IMG/VR virus record: IMGVR_UViG_3300023179_005355
Coordinates: 27,876-91,875 of that record
Length of the DNA stretch: 64,000 nt
Source of the DNA: a virus
Strand: one strand, 5' to 3'
Part shown: positions 58,001 through 64,000 of the stretch, piece by piece
Layout: the number at the start of each line of letters is the position of its first letter
Position numbering within the stretch: position 1 is the stretch's first letter
The notes under the pieces: generated by a model
Told to the model about the DNA's origin: nothing
The model's input: only the letters and a program-made list of their open reading frames with translations
Database searches by the model: none
Translations under genes and position numbers: made by a program

Positions 58001-61000
58001 ATCTTATCCACTCATAATCATATTGTTGACGGGTCTTTAAATATATTATGAGGTCTTCAGCAGCAACGTTAGAGATTACTGTCCTATTAGGATCTTTAGC
58101 ATTTTCCTCACTAGATAAATAGAGACTTAATCCTGGAGAATCAATTAATATCTTAGCATATTGTTTATTGATTGGGTCCAAGAATACATAATTTTCTTCT
58201 ACACTGGTTGGAACATATATTTTAGATTTAGTTAGGGGTACCTCTGCGCCCTGAGCATCCCTAGACTTTAACTGCTCACCCCATGCATTATATGATGCTA
58301 TATTGTTAGTTAGGCTAATTGTGCCGTATGTGCCGTTACTATTGGATACGACACTCAATGTGGGTGTCAGCCCGGTTGTTTTTTGATCAATGACAATATA
58401 ATCAGAACTAGATAAATTAGATATGTCCAGAGATGGGAAAACATAGGTATCAGAACAATTGGTGGTTTTAGCCTCTTGCAAAGTTAACCAGGTATTAAAA
58501 CTAAAATAAGGATTGGCATTGGCTTGATTCCATTCGTCATTAGGATCATTAAATTTCGCATTTTTAGCTGCTTGACATTTAGCATATCGAACATGGTCAA
58601 AATTATAGTTGTTATTAAAGCCTAGTAATGGCTTAATTCTACCCTGTTCATCTGTAATAGCATACCATTCTGGACTACCAACAACGATACTGTCATCGAT
58701 TATATTACCATACTCTTCCCAGGCGCCTTCATTAGTAGGCATGTAATTATATGTTAATTTACCATCGCCTTGAAAGATATAGCCATATCCTTGTGCAGTA
58801 CTGAAAGCGGCTCCGAACAAACTCTCGTCTTTATATGATTGCAAGCCCCACGCAGTAACCATGTATTTTTTACCGTAATGCTTGCCCACTTCTGCTACGA
58901 ATTTATGTAATAATTTGAGATCTTGCAAAGCTTTCTCTTGTATATATTGTGAACCATCAGTTTTGTCTGGGCTAATGGGCACAGGATATAATTCATCTCC
59001 ACCTATATTACCACCTAATAGTTTCCAATACCAGTCAGTTTCTTTATGGGCTATAGTCTCGGCTTCTGTTGCCGATACTCCTCTGTCTACTAGTTTTTGT
59101 TTAGTCTGTAGAAAATATGCCCTTCTAACCATTTCTATTAAATCTGGTTTATATGTCTTTGACAACGAATAAACCAAAAAGTTATCAAATCCAGCCAAAG
59201 CTGCTCTAATCTCAGACTCTGTAATATAAAAATATTCAACATCTGGTAACGAGGTAATCTGTCCTGTTTTGTCTAGAACCTTGGTGTTTTGTGCAATGGA
59301 TCTTGTGTACGTGTATGGTAATGTGAAGCTGGAACCTAAACTAACCTTATTTAATTTTACATTAAGGGTTGGCAATTCATTAACATTGATTACAACATTA
59401 ATTTGTCCAGTCCAAGAGTCTAGCCATACTGGACGAATTTGTCTGGCATCCGTATTGGAGTCATTATCTATTCCTATAGATACCGTAGCGTTCTCATCAT
59501 TAACAAAACCAAAAAATGGACAAATAGCGTCCATATACAAAGGAATCCATCTATCATTGGCCGCTATGGGGGCTTGTGCGGTTAATTTTATTGCTGTTTT
59601 ATAGTTGCCATGTGTCGAAGATATTCCACTACCCGTTTCTGAGGCATCAGCCCACACACTGTCTGCTACAGCAAAAGATGCGGTAGTACCCGTTGCCCTA
59701 TCTTCATCATTAACTATATCGTGGTATGTAAAACCAGCATTGCTATTTAAATGATCCGTTAATAGTTTATTTCGAGTTGTACAAAAGTTGACTGGTCTTA
59801 TCTTACCATGACCATATTGAGCAGCTTGAGAGAAGAATGGTAGTGAATTGGGGGTGCTATTGGGTTGGTTATATACTCTATAGTTAATAAAGTTTCCGGT
59901 TTTAGGATTATAAATAAAACTAGATTGAGAATATGCTAATCTATAACTTTTAACTTGAAATAATCTTTGCTGTTGACCTCCAATAATCATCGCTCTTGCT
60001 GGTGTTTCGTTCTTTTCTTTGCCAAAGGAATTAGAAGATATATAATATCCATTACATTCCATGTTTTTAATAGTATTTTCTATAATATTTGGTCTAGGCT
60101 GTTGTAGTCTGGATATTGTTTTAACTTTAATAACGTGAGTGATAGTGCTATTATATACCGTTGGAACCATCTCAATAAAAATATCTTGCCCAGTTTTTTC
60201 TGCTACTGTATTAATTAGCTCCATAACGCTCATTACTGGGCCAGTTAGTCTAATATCGTCTGGTAGTCTTTTTGTTGTTCTGGTTCTGTCTGTATAGATT
60301 AAATCATTTAAATCTAAAACAAACTGACAGCGATCACCCCCTTCTGTATTAGGGGCGCCAATACCGGCAATAGTTGGCTGAGGTGGTATAACTCCAAACG
60401 AAGAAAATGCACTAGTGATAGGAGAATACAAATCTGAATCTGCTTTGTCTTTAACCATACACTTGGAAATGATTCTTCCAAATGGTGAAAATGCTGTACG
60501 AGGTAGCTCTGTTCCGGTTGTCCATAGTTTTTTAGACGAAGATGGAGATAGTGAGGTTAATACAGATAGCGCATCTAAAATATAATTAATACTCACTCCG
60601 TTATCATTTTTCCCTGAACCTCCAAAACCATTAGTTCCAAAAGATTCAAGAAAACCATAAACATTAAAGACATTTGGTAAAATACCTTTTTTTAGGTGGG
60701 TATTATCGTATGTGATGTTTGTATCGACACCCAGATAATTTTTAGGCGAACCATATATGGTGGAAGACGACGCCTTGCTAAATACTGAGCCCGCAAACTT
60801 ATCTATAATAACATAACAAGAGTTTAAGATAGATGATGGTCCATTAATTATAACGCTATATTGCTTACCTCCACTATTAAGATTCCTGGTCCAAGACTGT
60901 ACAAAACCGCCAAACATAAAATCTCCCATACGAAAATATACCGGCGTATCGATAATATCATATCTAAAGGTTGTAGTACCGGTAGTTTGATCAACACCTC

Positions 61001-61415
61001 CACCATCTATTTTAGTACTATTGCCAAAAAATCCAGGGTCTGGTTTACTCCAATATCGTGATTTTAATAATCCTGTTGTAGAATCTAAAAAATAATATAC
61101 CTTACCGGGGATGATTCTATTATCCACAGGTGTGTTGTTGGTGGCTTGCTGTCCGGTATACTTATCAATATAACAGCCTACCCCTGTACAGGTTGAATAA
61201 TGATTATCGGCAAAAGAACTATTTGCAAATTGATTATATGTCTGAGCGCCTTCTGGCAAACATTTTGATGCTGCCTCGTCCTCGATTAAATTAACAGTTA
61301 TCTGTGAAGGCTGGCCGCCCCACCCTGCGCTAGTATTATAACTAGATACACTAGCTCCTAAAAATAATGTCTGAGCGATCTGCTTAGGTTCGGTATTACA
61401 GCTTTGTGTTGGCAT
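55023..61415 (-). CDS. Giant virion protein (2130 aa) with coiled coil and zinc knuckle
   Basis: A 2130-residue protein starting MPTQSCNTEPKQIAQTLFLG. The N-terminal two thirds are beta-rich and Asn/Thr/Ser-rich. A coiled coil lies at residues ~1397-1453 (EENDRMKRLAKINMQRNKQI, ANLHNQMQNIQQQQQ). Residues ~1600-1636 contain CPFCKGTK and CDKC, a four-Cys zinc-binding knuckle separated by ~30 residues. The C-terminal end (FINGTWTLISIKS) is beta-rich. The size, composition and operon position suggest a tail-tip, baseplate or long tail-fibre-associated protein. It ends 3 bp before the next gene's start. No peptidase or lysozyme motif was recognised. Confidence 0.65.
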   Translation of the reverse strand: MPTQSCNTEPKQIAQTLFLGASVSSYNTSAGWGGQPSQITVNLIEDEAASKCLPEGAQTYNQFANSSFADNHYSTCTGVGCYIDKYTGQQATNNTPVDNRIIPGKVYYFLDSTTGLLKSRYWSKPDPGFFGNSTKIDGGGVDQTTGTTTFRYDIIDTPVYFRMGDFMFGGFVQSWTRNLNSGGKQYSVIINGPSSILNSCYVIIDKFAGSVFSKASSSTIYGSPKNYLGVDTNITYDNTHLKKGILPNVFNVYGFLESFGTNGFGGSGKNDNGVSINYILDALSVLTSLSPSSSKKLWTTGTELPRTAFSPFGRIISKCMVKDKADSDLYSPITSAFSSFGVIPPQPTIAGIGAPNTEGGDRCQFVLDLNDLIYTDRTRTTKRLPDDIRLTGPVMSVMELINTVAEKTGQDIFIEMVPTVYNSTITHVIKVKTISRLQQPRPNIIENTIKNMECNGYYISSNSFGKEKNETPARAMIIGGQQQRLFQVKSYRLAYSQSSFIYNPKTGNFINYRVYNQPNSTPNSLPFFSQAAQYGHGKIRPVNFCTTRNKLLTDHLNSNAGFTYHDIVNDEDRATGTTASFAVADSVWADASETGSGISSTHGNYKTAIKLTAQAPIAANDRWIPLYMDAICPFFGFVNDENATVSIGIDNDSNTDARQIRPVWLDSWTGQINVVINVNELPTLNVKLNKVSLGSSFTLPYTYTRSIAQNTKVLDKTGQITSLPDVEYFYITESEIRAALAGFDNFLVYSLSKTYKPDLIEMVRRAYFLQTKQKLVDRGVSATEAETIAHKETDWYWKLLGGNIGGDELYPVPISPDKTDGSQYIQEKALQDLKLLHKFVAEVGKHYGKKYMVTAWGLQSYKDESLFGAAFSTAQGYGYIFQGDGKLTYNYMPTNEGAWEEYGNIIDDSIVVGSPEWYAITDEQGRIKPLLGFNNNYNFDHVRYAKCQAAKNAKFNDPNDEWNQANANPYFSFNTWLTLQEAKTTNCSDTYVFPSLDISNLSSSDYIVIDQKTTGLTPTLSVVSNSNGTYGTISLTNNIASYNAWGEQLKSRDAQGAEVPLTKSKIYVPTSVEENYVFLDPINKQYAKILIDSPGLSLYLSSEENAKDPNRTVISNVAAEDLIIYLKTRQQYDYEWIRYMLSYIVPMSQSNGVLGGDIMYGTIAAASNTTANNVELAPKAAHPFFAAIPIKSNIFVYGPWTNYPHITGTGIFPEATTIDQSTTLPVTCTPSTFTTTAEMAEKAVNNMITATEIEVQEDFVPWNYGGIYNLDIAAFKEIETKVNYQTIIETAQVEMPGLPLFNLGGNFVYGNIGLGYDAVTTRDINYESSSYDPNPLVDLTYAGGSLVFSPNSMNTNTFNYQIIDVKQVAAFVAGPIITSIQTSIGQQGISTTYTFRTYTRKIGLFNKEENDRMKRLAKINMQRNKQIANLHNQMQNIQQQQQKFITDERLNKAEFGSQDLSSKLYGWSPSMVIIGQARPYIEEPLRTPKYAEDFTLNSNPGGLNTQPGSATQWRVPSGSDVGDSSVEKNGLLTNSSNARTFLKSTGRITSTVQLYERKEVNGQLDKDYGMQSAMSLDGLLSPISFYPTYKNATFSYSLHDTARCPFCKGTKIRKMETIEYLDSGQKNKTTIDVACDKCTYLNKKLNATLNTDNNDVPINLITLNPIVVPKGEFKNSNSQNYSGNHPDKLHGDLSNIGGYTGQTRYFRDRLRHCIEIVARGSVPPSKAGYALETSRNVNKASTNLTSNKNNLDYYHQDIMLSHMRSKYGDSVNNGVVHENNQRFIGLRGPLVLHSWGYDQDGSPVPNAADEPYAFDSYGRPMRFKIKITRKTNTKKYKSLNIGESFALQNDSNAPIYAKTFNNEYLPSGVNDNTDVYPVDIENDLKTNGGYDPNQGYTGDIIGKTQKWNGSRWTEKVATNDFYLNWAERPDLWKVGPIDLFWDDERKVWSGGDGGAELMPPYIVTNSNDISTLEEFLRKRKKKKASYQNIYATLEEDLIKQPDFDETYATRAFIDDLEYSKDPLLAGYRRLIYVKDKCGYSAPKGTKLLCRYNRVTGFYEPISKPAIMAKGSIASSNKATIELHYVQGRRSGTVPSVMMDYTNPMGFTTNTGMIGMFTFINGTWTLISIKS

Positions 61416-61417
61416 AA

Positions 61418-63415
61418 TTAATGATCTAACCAGTTCTTACTTGTTGTACATTGTTGATACGTCCACGATACAGATCGAACAAACTTTCCATTAGTCGGAT
61501 CCCAAGTTTGATTATCTGATGAAACAAATACTTGTCCTGTTGCGTTGGTTGATCCTCCTCCTCTCATAACATTTGATGATCCAAAAAATGCTGTCGGCCT
61601 ATCTCCGAATGGTTTTAATCCTTCTACAATTCCCGCTATAGCTTGATACACCGTTCCCCCTGTCCATAGCGGACAATCGCTATTTTGTACAAAAAACCCC
61701 TTTAGGCTAGACGGTGGTACTACTGTAACTTCTACAATAACATTTTTTTTGGCCGAAGTTTTAGTTCCTAAATTTTGTAAAACTGGCCCAAGTGCTCTAC
61801 CTAGCACAAAAGCTTCTCCAATTACGTCGGTAGGACCACTATCCTCAATATTTATACTTTCAGATATAACGCCGCTAATAATGGTAAATTTATTATTAAA
61901 ATCATAAGAGTAAGAAATTATACCCTTTCTAGTATTATGTGATTCTGAAGTAGATATTGGAATAATATTTAATAAACCATGTTTAGAATAAACAGGATTG
62001 TTGGGAGGGGATTGAGAACCTCCACCAGCATTATATGGCGGAACATATCCAACCGTTCTATCGCTGGTGCTCATAGCAATGCAAGCTCTGCGATATAAGT
62101 ACGGCTTTATATCGTATATCCATCCACTAAGAGCATTTTGATATTTATTAACGGTTATTGAAGCAGTGGTGCTGCTAGAGCCGAGGGTGTCTGGAACCTG
62201 ATGAACTAATGATCCAGCATATGCTCCTCCTGTCGGAGCTATAATCCTAGATGGATTACCAGAACTTAAGTTGGATACTCCACTACCTAATGAACCACTA
62301 GCTAGGGATAACCCTCGTATTTCTCCTTTTACTGATACGGTATGGATGTATCGTTCATCTGTAGACATATCTATAGTATAGTCTTCAATAAAGCCGATAC
62401 CTGTAGGCATCGCAATCCAATTATCCACAACCTCATATCTACCTTCTGTAATACTAAAATTAGTATTCCTTATATGGTTATATAGATAACCTGTGGCCAA
62501 ATGAGGAGGAGGAGTCCCACCTGCCCCAGACAGAGATACCACGCCGGTTCCGGGAGAATTAGTTAAGCTCAGACCAAGCCTAGAATCAACCCATGCTTTC
62601 GCATTAAGATAGGTATTATTCATGAGGCCGCTGGTGGCACCAGTACCACTCGGAATACCAATAGCGCTTAGAGTACGGGTAACTTTAAATTGTGGAATAT
62701 TAATAATGTCCAGAGTAGCAGATGACGAAGATGGTGTTTGTCCTCCTGATGTTCCGCCAGTTTGAGTACTTCCTGGTTGTAGCGATTGTGCTGTAGGCGC
62801 TGTTGGTTTGAGATTAGGATTATGATATTCTACTTTTTGTGTAATACCATTAATAGTAAAATTACTATAGGTATAGTCTTCTAATGATTCTATGGACCAA
62901 GAATCAACGAGTCCTTTAACCGAATACCCTGAGATATAACTTTTGTATCCTTCTAGTACAATAGTATAGTCGGCAGTTTGTATCCAGTTGTTATCAGTTT
63001 TAGACACATCAACACTAATCACCTTAACACCGGTTAGTGCATATATGTCTGTTGATGGTGATCCATTACTATTGCATGTGATTTTAAATTCACCAAATTG
63101 ATCCGGAGTAAACAAATCATTTAGTTGCTTGACTCCGCTTAATACATGGCTAATACCACTACCGGTAGCATTAGTTGCTTGGGGGCGCACAATTTTACCA
63201 GTTAGTGTTATTTTGGTAGTGGCAGCTTCTGGAATACCTATGCTATTACTCTCTACATTCATAGATATATCTACAAATGGTGTTGGTCCACCAATAGTAT
63301 GAATACCAGAGCCTTTAAATAGTACCTGTACTGTAGGGCCGGATCCAGTAGATAGTGCTGTAAAATTATTAACATTATCTAATGTAGCATCTAAAAAATC
63401 TTGAGAGTATACCAT
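61418..63415 (-). CDS. Large virion (tail/baseplate-type) protein, 665 aa
   Basis: A 665-residue beta-rich protein starting MVYSQDFLDATLDNVNNF. Residues ~1-200 are a structured, strand-rich domain (GPTVQVLFKGSGIHTIGGPT, FGEFKITCNSNGSPSTDIYA). A linker rich in Gly, Ser, Thr and Pro lies at ~205-235. The second half is also beta-rich and ends with FVRSVSWTYQQCTTSKNWLDH. Lack of catalytic motifs and the neighbouring giant genes suggest a tail or baseplate structural component. It ends 2 bp before the giant gene start at 61415. Confidence 0.6.
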   Translation of the reverse strand: MVYSQDFLDATLDNVNNFTALSTGSGPTVQVLFKGSGIHTIGGPTPFVDISMNVESNSIGIPEAATTKITLTGKIVRPQATNATGSGISHVLSGVKQLNDLFTPDQFGEFKITCNSNGSPSTDIYALTGVKVISVDVSKTDNNWIQTADYTIVLEGYKSYISGYSVKGLVDSWSIESLEDYTYSNFTINGITQKVEYHNPNLKPTAPTAQSLQPGSTQTGGTSGGQTPSSSSATLDIINIPQFKVTRTLSAIGIPSGTGATSGLMNNTYLNAKAWVDSRLGLSLTNSPGTGVVSLSGAGGTPPPHLATGYLYNHIRNTNFSITEGRYEVVDNWIAMPTGIGFIEDYTIDMSTDERYIHTVSVKGEIRGLSLASGSLGSGVSNLSSGNPSRIIAPTGGAYAGSLVHQVPDTLGSSSTTASITVNKYQNALSGWIYDIKPYLYRRACIAMSTSDRTVGYVPPYNAGGGSQSPPNNPVYSKHGLLNIIPISTSESHNTRKGIISYSYDFNNKFTIISGVISESINIEDSGPTDVIGEAFVLGRALGPVLQNLGTKTSAKKNVIVEVTVVPPSSLKGFFVQNSDCPLWTGGTVYQAIAGIVEGLKPFGDRPTAFFGSSNVMRGGGSTNATGQVFVSSDNQTWDPTNGKFVRSVSWTYQQCTTSKNWLDH

Positions 63416-63438
63416 TAGTCCTAAATCCTTGTAACTTA

Positions 63439-64000
63439 CTAACCGCTAGAAGATGGTGTTGGAGTAGGGGTCGTTGTACGAGTTGGTGTGGGTGAGGCAT
63501 TTGGGATCTCACTCAAAATACTCAAATTAGGCAATAATTTACCTTGTAATAAAAACCCCTTATGAAGTACTTGTATATCATCATTAACATACACTGAGCT
63601 TTGATATAACAATTCGCCAAGTTTTTTGGATGCACACAGGCTTTTTGACGGAGTAACGGTAACCGTTGCTGTGGGTGTACTAGTAGGAGTTAAACTCCTA
63701 GTCATAGTAGGGGTACGTGTTGGAGATATAGAAACCGTTATGGTAGGAGTAATAGTTGGTGTTATAGATGGTGTGGGCGTTACCGTTCGCGTAACTGTTG
63801 GAGTGGGAGTGGCACTCTTAGTAGGAGTTACTGTTGGTGTAACTGTATTTGTTGGGGTCACTGATGCTGTTGGAGTTGGTGTAGCAGACGAAGAGATGGT
63901 AACACTCGGTGTAACCGATGGAGAAACGGTAATAGTTGGAGTAATCGAAGGGGTTGGCGTTGGGCTGATGCAAATATTAGGATTGCTAAATGTATTATTT
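63439..64000 (-). CDS. Thr-Pro repeat protein of the tail operon (5' partial)
   Basis: The frame is open through the right edge of the window, so the start lies outside; a GTG at 63861 is only an internal codon. The visible ~187 residues consist of Thr/Pro/Ser/Val repeats (units such as TPTVTPTxS and VTPTPS) broken by a Cys-containing insert KSLCASKKLGELLYQSSVYV with following strands NDDIQVLHKGFLLQGKLL, then more TP repeats (SPTPTRTTTPTPTPSS). Such extended stalks occur in phage tail and fibre proteins and in surface adhesins, and are good O-glycosylation targets. The repeats and the insert suggest a flexible linker; glycosylation by the local transferases is a guess. Confidence 0.7.
   Translation of the reverse strand, partial: NNTFSNPNICISPTPTPSITPTITVSPSVTPSVTISSSATPTPTASVTPTNTVTPTVTPTKSATPTPTVTRTVTPTPSITPTITPTITVSISPTRTPTMTRSLTPTSTPTATVTVTPSKSLCASKKLGELLYQSSVYVNDDIQVLHKGFLLQGKLLPNLSILSEIPNASPTPTRTTTPTPTPSSSG
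63640..63990 (-). repeat. Low-complexity Thr-Pro codon repeat
   Basis: The DNA carries dozens of short, imperfect units (forward-strand GTTGGAGT, GTAGGAGT, GTTGGTGT and similar) encoding alternating Thr and Pro on the minus strand. Unit sequences vary at third codon positions, so the repeat is maintained at the protein level and not by recent DNA duplication. Confidence 0.8.

Noticed and set aside
47780-59604. Several rightward open frames of 60-110 codons inside the large leftward genes
   Set aside because: They are the opposite-strand shadows of long Asn/Ser/Thr-rich genes, lack ribosome sites and resemble no protein.
1-64000. tRNA genes and CRISPR arrays
   Set aside because: No cloverleaf-compatible sequence with a GTTCRA-type T loop and no regularly spaced identical repeats were noticed in the short intergenic gaps; a covariance-model scan would be needed to exclude tRNAs fully.

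Overview
The window is a piece of the genome of a large tailed bacteriophage (Caudoviricetes, size class of the large or jumbo phages). Evidence for this is the tightly packed genes with ATGA and TAATG overlaps, a complete phage replication and dNTP set (PhoH, RecA/UvsX-like recombinase, DnaB-type helicase, DnaG-type primase, Pol III alpha, dNMP kinase, SSB, class II ribonucleotide reductase, dCMP deaminase, dUTPase), a phage sigma factor, a holin-like gene and several very large virion-type proteins. The DNA is clearly A+T rich and uses the standard code (TAA, TAG and TGA all end real genes). The host cannot be named from the sequence. The B12-dependent reductase implies that the host contains cobalamin. 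I recognised no terminase, portal, major capsid protein or tRNA here.

Layout. About 1-4.1 kb: glycosyltransferases, a deoxyribosyltransferase-like protein and a GMP reductase. 4.1-9.1 kb: conserved phage genes, a ferritin-like protein, a sigma factor, a ClpP-like protease and a DeoC-like protein. 9.1-9.7 kb: a single-gene unit for a probable abundant structural protein, ended by a strong terminator. 9.8-14.0 kb: a run of small membrane proteins around a papain-like protease, probably lysis or envelope related. 14.0-20.5 kb: surface-sugar enzymes (RgpF-like, sugar-nucleotide dehydratase, several glycosyltransferases) with one decayed gene. 20.5-24.7 kb: dCMP deaminase, ribonucleotide reductase, dUTPase and PhoH. 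24.6-38.5 kb: replication and recombination, including a Pol III alpha subunit encoded as two genes with a DnaQ-type exonuclease gene between them. 38.5-39.0 kb: SSB, with a consensus sigma-70 promoter and a terminator. 39.0-44.8 kb: a third glycosyltransferase cluster. 44.8-46.7 kb: a nuclease, a possible annealing protein and a zinc-ribbon protein. 46.7-64.0 kb: a leftward operon of very large tail or baseplate-type proteins, entered from the right through a Thr-Pro repeat protein cut by the window edge.

How the parts may work together. Host-type promoters (TTGACW, 16 bp, TATAAT) precede the nucleotide-metabolism genes and ssb. A different motif, GGTGTATWA, sits about 53-63 bp before several other genes and may be read by the phage sigma factor. 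The three sugar clusters, with their own sugar-nucleotide enzymes, may decorate virion or host surface; the Thr-Pro-rich tail protein is a plausible target, but that is inference. Two genes show one-base reading-frame breaks in short T runs (dUTPase and a large tail gene). These are either assembly errors, real mutations or recoding.
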